Assembly: GCA_029260795.1 (NCBI GenBank)
Contig: JAJDCO010000010.1
Location: 1-64,000, forward strand
Length of the DNA: 64,000 nucleotides
From: Planctomycetota bacterium
GTDB lineage: Bacteria > Planctomycetota > OFTM77
Direction: 5' to 3'
In this document: positions 38,610 to 46,381 of the stretch, one piece after another
Position numbering within the stretch: position 1 is the first letter of the stretch
How the letters are laid out: each line of letters begins with the position of its first letter
Program-made: the position numbers and the translations under genes
The notes under the pieces: generated by a model
Database searches by the model: none
What the model was told of the DNA's origin: nothing
The model's input: the letters and a program-made list of their open reading frames with translations, nothing else

Positions 38610-39047
38610 TCAGCTCTCGTCAGTGCCGTGCACACGAACCAGATAGCCCAGCGGAATGTCTTGCCCGTCCACGCGAAGCTGGACCAGGCCCTGCTCGACC
38701 GAGACCGACTCGACCGACCCCGAGGACTCTTCCCCGGTGCTGGGATCGACGTAGTCGATGTCCCGGCCGATGAGCGCGCTTCCTTGCGAGAGCTGCTGGA
38801 GCGTCAAGGACTCCTGTTGCATTTGTGCCAGGAGATCCATGCGCGCATTGAGGTTCTGGGTGCTCTCCAATGACGAGAACTGGGCCAGCTGGCCAACGAA
38901 CTCGTTGTTGTCCTGTGGCTCCAGCGGGCTTTGGTTGCGGAGCTGAGCGATCAGCAACGTCAGGAACTCCTGGCTGTTCACCTGACCCGAATCATTGGAG
39001 CTTCCAATCGAGCCCGTCGAGCCCGCTCCGATTGCCGAGATGTCCAT
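38610..39047 (-). CDS. flgD: Flagellar hook assembly protein FlgD
   Basis: A 145-aa hook-capping scaffold protein, removed when the hook is complete. The conserved N-terminal half is VNSQEFLTLLIAQLRNQSPLEPQDNNEFVGQLAQFSSLESTQNLNARMDLL, followed by SALIGRDIDYVDPSTGEE and a small beta domain (SVESVSVEQGLVQLRVDGQDIPLGYLVRV). The Fn3/tudor-like region of E. coli FlgD (231 aa) is largely missing, as is usual in short FlgD proteins. It lies 9 bp after fliK in the operon. Confidence 0.92.
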   Translation of the reverse strand: MDISAIGAGSTGSIGSSNDSGQVNSQEFLTLLIAQLRNQSPLEPQDNNEFVGQLAQFSSLESTQNLNARMDLLAQMQQESLTLQQLSQGSALIGRDIDYVDPSTGEESSGSVESVSVEQGLVQLRVDGQDIPLGYLVRVHGTDES

Positions 39048-39056
39048 TTCATTTCC

Positions 39057-40349
39057 TCAAATGATCTCATTGAAGGGAGCCGACGAGTTGTCGCGCTTCA
39101 ACCCGGAGGTCGAGCCGCTTCGCGTCGGACGAGTATTCGAATCGGGCCGATCCGTGCCTTTCTGCCAGCTCAACCGGAGCCGTCGGGGTACGACCAAAGT
39201 CCAACTCTGCTGCTCGACACCCGCTCGCTCGAGAGCCGCTTGGAGTCGAGGAATCTCCGATTGGAGCTGCTCGCCGAGCGCCTGACGGGAGGCGATCAGA
39301 CGCGCTTGAAGACCGGATGCCGTTACCTGCAGGTGGAGATTCAAGCGCCCCGCGTCCCCGATCGGGAGACGGAGCGAGAGACGATCCGGGCGGCTCGATT
39401 GCCAAACCGCGTTGTCGAGCCACGGGGCCGTCGGCGAGGGACGTGCACCGGGCTGGGTGCCCGGAGGGGGCGGCGTGGGGTCGACTCGGGCCGGATTCGG
39501 AAGCCCGACCGACAGCGGCGGCGGGCCTTCTCGAGCCGGCAGCTCGCGGCCAGCGGGCGCGGCCTCCTCGGCGGGCGCGGGCTTCGGGCTCTCCGCGAGC
39601 GACTCTTCGTTCGGCGGTGGCTCCGGCGTCTCCGCGTCGGAGAGCTCGGAATCCCCACTCTCCGAGCTCGCGCCATCCGGCGTTACCGCGCTCGCCGACG
39701 CGGCCCCGGACGAGGGTACGAGGGGCTCCTCCGTCTTCGAGGGAGAGGAGCTCGAAGGCTCGAGAGCCGACGGGTTGGGAATCTCGGCCACCCGCATCGG
39801 CGCCGCCGGGTCGGAGCTCTCAGGGACCGTCTGTGAGGGAAGGGGCGCCGGCTCGGAGCTCGGTGCCTGCGCGCCCGAGGTCTCGGTGGCGTGAGGGGCC
39901 GTGAGTGACGGCGTGTTCGCGTCGGGCGCTCGATCGCCGCCCGAGGAAGAGGTTGCCGGCGGATCGGAGGGCTCGACGGAATCGGCCGACGACGGAGGAT
40001 CGTCAGACGACACCGGTCCTCGAGTGTCCGCTGCCCCGGGATTCGTCGATTCGCTAGCCCCTCGCTGCGAGGACGCGAGTGCGTCGGGGCTCGAGGACGG
40101 GCCGTCGACGGACCGAGAGCGATCTCCGGGACCGCTGCTCGAAGGGGGGCCGGTGCGAGCGTTCGAGGTGCCCTCCGGCGCGCGGCTGCTCGTGGGCTCC
40201 GCACTCGATCGAGGGTCCGGTGGTCGTGCCGAGCTCTCCTGATGGACCAAGAGGATGCCGGCAAACGACATCGCCGCCGCTGACCGCGGCTCCGAGGGCC
40301 TGGCTTTCTCGAGGGGCTCGTCGGGTTGTCGAGTGGCGATGATCTTCAT
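39057..40349 (-). CDS. fliK: Flagellar hook-length control protein FliK
   Basis: A 430-aa protein with a long, disordered, Pro/Ser/Glu/Ala-rich N-terminal region (1-300) that would act as the molecular ruler. The FliK C-terminal domain is at about 320-400 (DRLSLRLPIGDAGRLNLHLQVTASGLQARLIASRQALGEQLQSEIPRLQAALERAGV), which switches FlhB specificity. The low-complexity region explains the many spurious frames on the other strand. ATG 40349 has CGGAG upstream. A sigma-54-type promoter lies 31 bp upstream. Confidence 0.88.
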   Translation of the reverse strand: MKIIATRQPDEPLEKARPSEPRSAAAMSFAGILLVHQESSARPPDPRSSAEPTSSRAPEGTSNARTGPPSSSGPGDRSRSVDGPSSSPDALASSQRGASESTNPGAADTRGPVSSDDPPSSADSVEPSDPPATSSSGGDRAPDANTPSLTAPHATETSGAQAPSSEPAPLPSQTVPESSDPAAPMRVAEIPNPSALEPSSSSPSKTEEPLVPSSGAASASAVTPDGASSESGDSELSDAETPEPPPNEESLAESPKPAPAEEAAPAGRELPAREGPPPLSVGLPNPARVDPTPPPPGTQPGARPSPTAPWLDNAVWQSSRPDRLSLRLPIGDAGRLNLHLQVTASGLQARLIASRQALGEQLQSEIPRLQAALERAGVEQQSWTLVVPRRLRLSWQKGTDRPDSNTRPTRSGSTSGLKRDNSSAPFNEII

Positions 40350-40379
40350 GGGGCCGTTTTCTCCGTTCGACCCCGATTC

Positions 40380-40393
40380 GCAATCGATGTGCC
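40380..40393 (-). promoter_or_regulatory. Sigma-54 (-24/-12) promoter of fliK-flgD-flgE
   Basis: On the minus strand GGCAC-ATCGA-TTGC has the invariant GG and GC exactly 10 bases apart and matches the TGGCAC-N5-TTGC consensus at 9 of 10 informative positions. Transcription would start about 12 bases downstream, near 40368, giving a leader of about 20 bases before the fliK ATG at 40349. Confidence 0.65.
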
Positions 40394-40469
40394 CCGAGCG
40401 GCGAGTTTTTTAAGTCATTTATCGGTAGTGCATTGAGGTCAAGTCTCTCTCGCCGAAAGCCGCGATCGG

Positions 40470-40488
40470 GCCGGAATCCCTTTCCGGC
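40470..40488. other. Inverted repeat between divergent fliK and flgM-like genes
   Basis: GCCGGAA-TCCCT-TTCCGGC, a 7-bp stem with 5-nt loop, located about 90 bp upstream of the fliK promoter and about 145 bp upstream of the flgM-like start. It could be a regulator-binding site or a transcript hairpin. Confidence 0.3.
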
Positions 40489-40633
40489 AGAGGTGCGTTT
40501 CCTTCCGTTGCGAGCTCAGAGGATCAAGGAAATCGGGGATCGAGCCTGAAGTCTCCGCGTTTTTGGTCGAAAATCCCTGGTGTACAGCACCTGGAGATTC
40601 GTTCGACGGGAACCAACTCAGAAGGACTCCGTC

Positions 40634-40927
40634 ATGGACATCAAACCAATCCCACCCGATCCGTTGGAGCCTCGAGGCAAGGCAGCCAGTGCACGCTCCT
40701 CGGCCGACGGACCGTCCGCAGCGGCGCCCAAGGATTCCATTGAGGTGTCGGACTCGGTCGAGATGTTCACGGACGTCGCCAAGCGACTTCGCGAGAACCT
40801 GAACCAAGTCCGCGTCGAGCGGACGGAGCTCCTGCGAGCCGTCCAGGAGATGCTGGCCGACGGCTCGATCGACAACGACGACGTGCTCACGGACACTGCG
40901 AACGCGATTCTGCGAGACGACAACTGA
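40634..40927 (+). CDS. FlgM-like anti-sigma factor (putative)
   Basis: A 97-aa acidic protein with a disordered Pro/Ser/Ala-rich N-terminal half. The C-terminal helical segment (DVAKRLRENLNQVRVERTELLRAVQEMLADGSIDNDDVLTDTANAILRDD) resembles the sigma-28-binding C-terminus of FlgM: VRxxKvxxLrxaIxxGxYxvdxxxiAxaIL. FlgM holds FliA inactive until it is exported through the finished hook. ATG 40634 has GAAGGA upstream; an in-frame start at 40580 is less likely. Position next to the hook operon and presence of fliA support the call, but the match is weak and it could be another small flagellar protein. Confidence 0.45.
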   Translation: MDIKPIPPDPLEPRGKAASARSSADGPSAAAPKDSIEVSDSVEMFTDVAKRLRENLNQVRVERTELLRAVQEMLADGSIDNDDVLTDTANAILRDDN

Positions 40928-41156
40928 GCCCGTCTCACAGGACGGCAGGCTCGGAGCCGACATCCCGGCTTCGTGACGACGTTTCAGGCCGGCCTCCCGG
41001 CTGAGAGGTTCGACTCGTTCCCGGTCGCTCGCGCCACGGACGAGCCCCCCCGAGTCAGCGCGCGATGGAGGATGCACGGCGGCGGTTGCCGAGAATCGCG
41101 CACCTTCGATCGTGGGACGAGACGCCCCGCGGGATCGAAGTTCGACCCCTGCGAGC

Positions 41157-41789
41157 TCAGCGACTCAGAGTCGCCCACCGAATCGTCACCGACTCGCCGG
41201 GGACGTGCTCGAGCACCAGGATCTTCGCGACCCGCTCGAAGCTTCGGTCTTGGCGGTCCGTCAGGCGCACGAGGTAGACATGGCCGGAGCGGACCTCGCG
41301 CCGATCGAGCGTCCGAGGACGGAGCTTCATCAGCTCGTCGTACTCCTTGAGCTCGACGCTCCGATCGGGTGACTCGGTGTCTTCGACCACCAAGGCGTCG
41401 TGCTCGAAGTGGATCGAGGCCCACAAGCGGCCGGCGTCGATCTCTTCTTCGTAGCCATAGTGCTCGCCCAGGCGCTCGAGTGTGCCGAGGTCGAGGATCT
41501 GACCCAGGCGATCGTCGCTCAGACCCACCTGGAAGCCACCCTCCGGTTGTCCAAAGGCCAGGTCGGCGTCGCGGAGCTCGAGACGGTTTCCGACCGGGCG
41601 AGCACCCCACTCCCCGGTCTCCAGCGAGAGAGCGTTGCGAAACGGGTCGTGGCGGTAGAGCGTCGTGACGGTTTCGTGGGTCGTCAATCGCTGCGAGCGC
41701 GGCAGGGCAGCGACGCCGAGAGGCACCAGGGCGAGAAGCCCGAAGCTCCACCGAGCGCGAGCAGGAACGACGGCGGGAGGACGGGGCAT
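41157..41789 (-). CDS. Exported protein of unknown function at the end of the fliA operon
   Basis: A 210-aa protein with an N-terminal basic/hydrophobic segment (ARARWSFGLLALVPLGVAALP, about 9-29) that should act as signal peptide or anchor. The mature part is mixed alpha/beta and charged (NRLELRDADLAFGQPEGGFQVGLSDDRLG, SGHVYLVRLTDRQDRSFERVAKILVLEHVPGESVTIRW), with no family recognised. ATG 41789 is used because upstream starts overlap the preceding gene with unconserved sequence. It follows the lipoprotein gene by 35 bp and is probably the last cistron of the fliO...fliA transcript, which suggests a flagellum-related envelope role. Confidence 0.6.
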   Translation of the reverse strand: MPRPPAVVPARARWSFGLLALVPLGVAALPRSQRLTTHETVTTLYRHDPFRNALSLETGEWGARPVGNRLELRDADLAFGQPEGGFQVGLSDDRLGQILDLGTLERLGEHYGYEEEIDAGRLWASIHFEHDALVVEDTESPDRSVELKEYDELMKLRPRTLDRREVRSGHVYLVRLTDRQDRSFERVAKILVLEHVPGESVTIRWATLSR

Positions 41790-41824
41790 CGGAGGCACCT
41801 CGGAAAGGAGCGCGGCGAAGCGAG

Positions 41825-42469
41825 TCAGTGTCGCAAGGGGGGAGGTTGAGTCAAGGTCTCGAGCCATCGCGTCGCCACGTATTGGTGGAAGCGCTCGAGG
41901 GAGAGCAGCGTCTCGTTACGCGCGCCGGCTCGGGAGTCGTTGGCGAATGCTTCCTCGACCCAGTTCTCCAAGTCGGCTCGGGTGCTGGTGCTGGCGGCGT
42001 CGAAGACGCCCGAGCCTTGCCACGAGACGGCCCCGGTCAGAGGCTCCTCGAAGCGCAGGCTCAGCCCGAAGCTTTGAGGAGGATAGGGACGGCAATCGAT
42101 CACCTGCCCGATCAAGACGAGGTCGGGATAGAAGTCGCTCGGGAGCTTGGGAGGGAATGCCGTGGGACTGGAAGGTGCGAGGGGATCCTGGCAGGGCGCC
42201 ACGACGAACCGACCACTCTTCTCGAGGGCCAAGATGAGAGCACGAACACCGCGTCTTGCGGCCTCGGGCTCCTCGCCGACATAGTGGAACGGACGAACGA
42301 CCAGTCGGATCGGCAAGCCGGTGGCCGTCGAAGCGCCGTTCCAATCGGAGGCGCGCTGCTGCACGACGATGGGCGAGCGGAGCGGTGGAGACCAGCAGGA
42401 GCTCAGCAGGACGAGTAGTCCGGCCGCCCAGCCGAGGCCGCAGAGTGTCGGCAGCTCTCGGAGGCTCAC
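41825..42469 (-). CDS. Lipoprotein of unknown function in the flagellar operon
   Basis: A 214-aa predicted lipoprotein: the signal peptide SLRELPTLCGLGWAAGLLVL ends in lipobox LSSC. The body has an alpha/beta pattern (LPIRLVVRPFHYVGEEPEAARRGVRALILALEKSGRFVVAP ... DLVLIGQVIDCRPYPPQSFGLSLRFEEPLTGAVSWQGSGVFDA). It resembles the TolB-N/CsgG/FlgO-like fold of outer-membrane accessory lipoproteins: a strand carrying 'vxPF', a helix, a 'sgrF.V' strand, then 'D.vl.G.v'. Start overlaps the upstream coiled-coil gene by 4 bases. An FlgO/FlgP-like role in supporting the flagellar outer-membrane ring is a hypothesis from position and fold pattern only. Confidence 0.6.
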   Translation of the reverse strand: MSLRELPTLCGLGWAAGLLVLLSSCWSPPLRSPIVVQQRASDWNGASTATGLPIRLVVRPFHYVGEEPEAARRGVRALILALEKSGRFVVAPCQDPLAPSSPTAFPPKLPSDFYPDLVLIGQVIDCRPYPPQSFGLSLRFEEPLTGAVSWQGSGVFDAASTSTRADLENWVEEAFANDSRAGARNETLLSLERFHQYVATRWLETLTQPPPLRH

Positions 42470-42882
42470 TTGCCCTTCTCGGCCTTGGCGGTCTCGTTGT
42501 CTTCCATCTGCAGCTCGTAGAGCTTGGTCTGGAGCTCGATGGACTCGAGTCGGGCAGAGAGGAAGCGCTCCTTGAGGATCGACTCACGGCGCTCGGCGGC
42601 GAGCCGTCGCTCGACCTCCTGTTGGAGCTCATGGCGAAGCGTGCCGATTGCGGCTTGGAGTCGGCGCTGCTCCTCTTTCTGGGAAGCGAGGAGCTCCTCG
42701 AGCCGGTTGTTCCGCACGGTCAGCTCGCGCGTGATGCTCTCCAACTCCGACAGGCGGCGCTCGAAGTTGACGTTGGCGGAGGTCACCGGCGTGGTGTTCT
42801 GAATCGGGGCCTGGCAGCCCGTGGCCGCTCCGAGTAAGGCCATCGAGCATGCGATGGCTCGCAACGCCCTACGAAGCATCAT
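42466..42882 (-). CDS. Coiled-coil lipoprotein of unknown function in the flagellar operon
   Basis: A 138-aa predicted lipoprotein. From ATG 42882 the signal peptide is MMLRRALRAIACSMALLGAATGC with lipobox AATGC. After a short linker almost all of the rest (about 40-130) is a continuous heptad coiled coil (ERRLSELESITRELTVRNNRLEELLASQKEEQRRLQAAIG...). The C-terminus is charged. It overlaps the upstream small Cys-motif gene by 14 bases and the next gene by 4, so it belongs to the same operon. A periplasmic rod that links outer membrane and motor would fit but is inferred. Confidence 0.65.
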   Translation of the reverse strand: MMLRRALRAIACSMALLGAATGCQAPIQNTTPVTSANVNFERRLSELESITRELTVRNNRLEELLASQKEEQRRLQAAIGTLRHELQQEVERRLAAERRESILKERFLSARLESIELQTKLYELQMEDNETAKAEKGK

Positions 42883-43078
42883 AGTCACACTCCACTTGAA
42901 TCGTGTTTCCGCACGGGCAGACGATGTCGATTTGCTTCACTCGATCGCCGTCTCGTTGAAGCATCACGCGAGGTTGGAGGCACGCTGCCTTGGTCTCCTG
43001 GCTCGAGGGCTCCTCGAGCTGCTCGAGCGGCGGTGGTTGATAGCGTTGGAAGGGTTGCCGCGAGCCGGTGTCACTCAT
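42869..43078 (-). CDS. Small protein with CPCG motif, coupled to fliA
   Basis: A 69-aa protein. The N-terminal half is Pro/Gln/Glu-rich; the C-terminal half is MLQRDGDRVKQIDIVCPCGNTIQVECDY. The C-P-C-G and later Cys give a possible zinc-ribbon or metal site, as seen in small proteins next to sigma-28 genes in some bacteria. No name is assigned. ATG 43078 overlaps the fliA stop (TGATG); an alternative TTG immediately precedes it. Tight coupling to fliA suggests a regulatory or assembly role. Confidence 0.6.
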   Translation of the reverse strand: MSDTGSRQPFQRYQPPPLEQLEEPSSQETKAACLQPRVMLQRDGDRVKQIDIVCPCGNTIQVECDYDAS

Positions 43079-43827
43079 CAAACACCTCGGCTCAACGCGA
43101 CATGGAGCTGATACAGGGCCCGTGAGTGGAGCTGCGAAACTCGGGACTCGGAGATGCCGAGGATCTCGCCGATCTCGCGCAGCAGGAGCTGCTCACGGTA
43201 GTACATGATCAGAATGTGTCGCTCGGTATCGGGAAGCGCCTGCATGGCGTCTTTCAGTCGGGTCTTCTCGTCGGAGAGCGCCGCGGCATCGAACGGGCTG
43301 CGCATCGTTGGGTGGCGAAGCACCTGCATCAGGCCTTGGCTCGATTCTCCTTCGAGCGAGGTCATCGTCAACGTTCGAGCCGAGAGCATCAGCTCGTCGA
43401 CTTTCTCGGAGGGAACGTCGAGGGTCACCGCGATGTCGTCGATCGTCGGTGGGTGTCCCATCTTCTGCTCGAGATCGAGATAGACCTCTTGGAGCTTGCG
43501 GACGTCGGCTCGGACCGAGCGCGGCAAGATGTCGTGCTTGCGAAGCTCGTCCAGCACGGCACCGCGAATCCGGATGAAGGCGTGCGTCTTGAAGGTCACG
43601 TTGCGGGAGGGGTCGAACGAGGCAGCCGCCTGCACGAGTCCGACCGCTCCGACCTCGAGGAGGTCCTCACGATCGAGCCAGTTCGGCAAGCGAATGGCCA
43701 GTCGGTCGACGACGTGCTTCACCAACGGGAGGTGGCTCTGGATGAGGTGCTCCCGGTTGAGCGGCTTCGCCGACTCGTAGCCCCCACGGGCTCGATCGCT
43801 GTCACGATGGGTCGGTCGGGTGCTCAT
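43078..43827 (-). CDS. fliA: Flagellar sigma factor FliA (sigma-28)
   Basis: A 249-aa sigma-70-family factor of the FliA/WhiG type that directs RNA polymerase to late flagellar promoters. Region 2 is HLPLVKHVVDRLAIRLPNWLDREDLLEVGAVGLVQAAASFDPSRNVTFKTHAFIRIRGAVLDELRKHD. Region 3 is RKLQEVYLDLEQKMGHPPTIDDIAVTLDV. Region 4 is LPDTERHILIMYYREQLLLREIGEILGISESRVSQLHSRALYQL. ATG 43827 overlaps the end of the upstream two-TM gene; TTG 43839 is an alternative. A matching sigma-28 promoter lies upstream of flagellin 2. Confidence 0.95.
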   Translation of the reverse strand: MSTRPTHRDSDRARGGYESAKPLNREHLIQSHLPLVKHVVDRLAIRLPNWLDREDLLEVGAVGLVQAAASFDPSRNVTFKTHAFIRIRGAVLDELRKHDILPRSVRADVRKLQEVYLDLEQKMGHPPTIDDIAVTLDVPSEKVDELMLSARTLTMTSLEGESSQGLMQVLRHPTMRSPFDAAALSDEKTRLKDAMQALPDTERHILIMYYREQLLLREIGEILGISESRVSQLHSRALYQLHVALSRGV

Positions 43828-44077
43828 CAGTCTGTCCAATTCCCCCTGGCATGACTTCCGACAAGACGGGTCCTTCCTCTTCCTCGGCCAGATGAGTCAG
43901 CAGAATCCAGGCTTTTCCCAAGATCCCGCCCACGAGCCATCCGATCAGCGCCGCGATCACGGCCCGGCGCGCCGAGGTCCCGAAGGGCGCTCGAAAGATC
44001 ACGCCCGTCAGGAACGTCGCCGCCAAGGCCACCGTGCTGAAGTGGATCGAGATGATCCGCACCGACGTCTTGCTCAT
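43802..44077 (-). CDS. Small two-TM membrane protein between flhG and fliA
   Basis: A 91-aa protein with two hydrophobic helices (about 6-26, VRIISIHFSTVALAATFLTGV; about 38-62, AVIAALIGWLVGGILGKAWILL) and an acidic C-terminal tail (EEEEGP...DEHPTDPS). ATG overlaps the flhG stop by 4 bases, and its end overlaps fliA by 26 bases, so it is firmly part of the operon. No family is known to me. Its position between flhG and fliA suggests a function in flagellar placement or regulation. Confidence 0.6.
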   Translation of the reverse strand: MSKTSVRIISIHFSTVALAATFLTGVIFRAPFGTSARRAVIAALIGWLVGGILGKAWILLTHLAEEEEGPVLSEVMPGGIGQTDEHPTDPS

Positions 44078-44937
44078 GAATCGCCCGCGGTCGCGATCGG
44101 CCAGGGCTCGGAGGTCCGCTCATCGGCTTCGCCGATCTCCCGCAGCTGGATCAGAGCATCGGCGATCGGAGAGATCGCACGCGCCGCCGAGCAGCTCGGG
44201 TGCCGCAGAACGAAGGGTGTGCGATGCCGGCTACTCTGGAGCACGAACCGGTCCTCTGGGATCGAGCCGAGATAGCCCAGCTCGAGGTCCAAGAAGCGCC
44301 GCGCCATTCCGGCGAGCTTCTGGTAGGTGCGGACGCCTTCCGAGGCGGTGCGAATGCGATTGACGATCAGGTACGGCTTGGTGCGAGTGCCCACGGCGCG
44401 CAGGGCTTTCATCACTCCGTAGGCATCCGCCTGCGCCGTCGGATCCGGCTGAGTGACCAGAATCGGAGGGCGCGAGGCGCCCAGGAATCCGAGCACGTTG
44501 GCGGAAAGACCGGCCGAAGCATCGCCCAGCACGATGTCCTGCTCTCGACCGAAGGCCCGCAGGGCCTCGAGAAGGCGCTCGCGCGCGGAAGTGGGGAGTG
44601 CGGCCAGCCGGGCCAGACCTGAGCCCGCCGGTAGCAGCGTCACGCCGGCCGGTCCGGGCACCAAACATTCGCGCCAGCCCGATCGCGCCGCGACCACTTG
44701 ATCCAATGTCCGCTGGCTCCGCAGCCCGAGGACCAGATCCAGGTTGGCCAAGCTGAGATCGAGATCGACCAGCCCGACGCGCAGGCCCCGCTGAGCCAAC
44801 GCGACGCCGAGGTTCGCGACGATCTGCGACTTGCCGACGCCGCCCTTGCCGCTCGCGAAGACCACCAGCGAGCCCGCTTCGACCACGGGCGTCCGCTCAC
44901 GGATCAGTTCGATCAGCCGCTTGGCTTGGTCGTTCAT
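44074..44937 (-). CDS. flhG: Flagellar number regulator FlhG (MinD-like ATPase)
   Basis: A 287-aa MinD/ParA-family ATPase that controls flagellar number and place with FlhF. Deviant Walker A is FASGKGGVGKSQIVANLG (GKGGVGKS at 30-37), then VGLVDLDLSLANLDLVLGL (A' motif), VLGDASAGLS, VTQPDPTAQADAYGVMKAL and LIVNRIR. The N-terminal QAKRLIELI segment resembles the FlhF-activating helix (DQAxxLR) of FlhG. ATG overlaps the flhF stop by 4 bases. Confidence 0.9.
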   Translation of the reverse strand: MNDQAKRLIELIRERTPVVEAGSLVVFASGKGGVGKSQIVANLGVALAQRGLRVGLVDLDLSLANLDLVLGLRSQRTLDQVVAARSGWRECLVPGPAGVTLLPAGSGLARLAALPTSARERLLEALRAFGREQDIVLGDASAGLSANVLGFLGASRPPILVTQPDPTAQADAYGVMKALRAVGTRTKPYLIVNRIRTASEGVRTYQKLAGMARRFLDLELGYLGSIPEDRFVLQSSRHRTPFVLRHPSCSAARAISPIADALIQLREIGEADERTSEPWPIATAGDS

Positions 44938-46013
44938 TCCGCCCTCCCGAAGGCTGAGAGCTCGCGACCGTTCCAGATCCGCGACGCCAGCCGCTCGGCG
45001 GACGCGTCCTCGAGGTCCTCGGGTACTTCCTGTCCGTTCGTGACCCAGGCGGTCGGAAGGCGAGTGCGTTGTGCCAGGTCGACGAGTGGGCCGAGCTGGA
45101 TCGACTCGTCGATCTTGGTCGCGACCAGACCCGACAGCGGAAGCTCGGCGAACCGGCGGGCACTCTCGAGCAGGTTCAAGGGCGAGGCGGTCATGCTCAA
45201 GCAGAGAAAATGATCGATCGTCTCGTGATCGGCCAGGAATCCGCAGAGCTGTCGGACCCGCGCCTCGTCCATCGGGCTGCGTCCGGTGGTGTCGATCAAG
45301 ATGAGGCGGGCGGTCGAGAGCTCCGAGAGGATGCGGCGAAGATCCTCCGGCGTGAAGGCGACCCGGCAGGGCACGCGCAGCATGTCGGCATAGGCACGCA
45401 GCTGATCGGCCGCCGCGACTCGGTAGGTGTCGATCGTGACGAGCGCCAGGCCTTCGCCGCCGGCCAGAGCGTAGCGGCCAGCCAGCTTGGCCAGAGTCGT
45501 CGTCTTGCCGACCCCCGTCGGTCCGACCAAGCTGACGATTCGAGGACCCGATCCGGCCTCGCGGCGCAGCTGGGGTACTTTCACCGGAAGGACGCGTCGA
45601 AGGGCTGCTTCGACTCCGGCGTCCGTGCGGTCGACGACCCGGCGCCGGAGCTCTCGAGAGAGCGTTGGGCTGACTCCGGCCATGCGAAGCCTCTTCTCGA
45701 TCGGGTCGAGCCGGTGAGCGTCATCGCCCTCGCCACGCAGGGCCTCGAGGTCTCGCCGGAGGGCCTGGAGCTCGTCCCGGAGATCGCTGGGAGCGGTTTC
45801 GCGAACGGGCGCTTCTTTTGGCGAGTCGCTCTCCTCGAGCTCGTCCGGCTCGGGCAGCCGAACCGTCACCTCGACGCGGTTCCCGAGAAAGGGATGTCGA
45901 GCGGAGGCGGCGAGCTCACGATGGGAGACGAACAGCGCCGAGGGCCCGAACTTCGCCTGGGCCTTCTCGAGGGCCACCCGAAGAGTCGGGGCGATGAACG
46001 TGTGATCCGGCAC
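44934..46013 (-). CDS. flhF: Flagellar biosynthesis GTPase FlhF
   Basis: A 359-aa SRP-type GTPase that marks the site of flagellar assembly. The FlhF N-terminus DHTFIAPTLRVALEKAQAKFGPSALFVSHRE begins at the GTG (46013). A linker is followed by the N domain (about 100-150) and the G domain: G1 LVGPTGVGKTTTLAKLAGRY near 160-180, TIDTYRVAAADQLRAYADMLRVP, G3 LILIDTTGRSP, and G4-like ATKIDES. An in-frame ATG at 46100 would add an Arg-rich leader not seen in the family; GTG 46013 is chosen by homology. The 370 bp before it back to flhA carry a 14-bp palindrome. Confidence 0.9.
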   Translation of the reverse strand: MPDHTFIAPTLRVALEKAQAKFGPSALFVSHRELAASARHPFLGNRVEVTVRLPEPDELEESDSPKEAPVRETAPSDLRDELQALRRDLEALRGEGDDAHRLDPIEKRLRMAGVSPTLSRELRRRVVDRTDAGVEAALRRVLPVKVPQLRREAGSGPRIVSLVGPTGVGKTTTLAKLAGRYALAGGEGLALVTIDTYRVAAADQLRAYADMLRVPCRVAFTPEDLRRILSELSTARLILIDTTGRSPMDEARVRQLCGFLADHETIDHFLCLSMTASPLNLLESARRFAELPLSGLVATKIDESIQLGPLVDLAQRTRLPTAWVTNGQEVPEDLEDASAERLASRIWNGRELSAFGRAE

Positions 46014-46381
46014 AGTGTCGTTCCGCCGATTACGTTTGCGACGAGCACTCTCGGGCTCGCGCCGATCGCGACGCCCGGGCGGCCTGCCCAGCTCGATCAC
46101 GGGACGGGGCCTGGGTACTCCATCGAGAATCGAGGGGCTTCGACCTTAAGGTCGGTTCTTCGGGAAAGCCGCCGGGGCGGGGGCTTTGCGTAGGACGCGT
46201 CGAATCGTCAGGTTCGGGGGGCCGGACGCAAGGCCGAGCGTCCTCGCCTTGGTGTTCTCGATGTTCTCGGTGGTCGGTCCTTCCGTCGAGCGGTGGACGT
46301 GTGCCGACATCTCTCAGTGCCTCTTTGGGAGAGACACTGCCACGGAGCTGACGGACCGCGAGTCGGCGGTGAGGCCGGTCG
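46014..46381. other. Gap between flhA and flhF
   Basis: About 370 bp within the flagellar operon with no supported gene. It contains a perfect palindrome CGACCTTAAGGTCG at 46141-46154. It may hold a second promoter for flhF-flhG-fliA; no sigma-28 or sigma-54 match was found. Confidence 0.4.

Noticed and set aside
40419..40442. TTGACC and ACCGATAA on the minus strand upstream of fliK
   Set aside because: The sigma-28-like -10 lacks its -35 at 11-base spacing, and as a sigma-70 site the spacer is too short; the sigma-54 site nearer to fliK is a better match.
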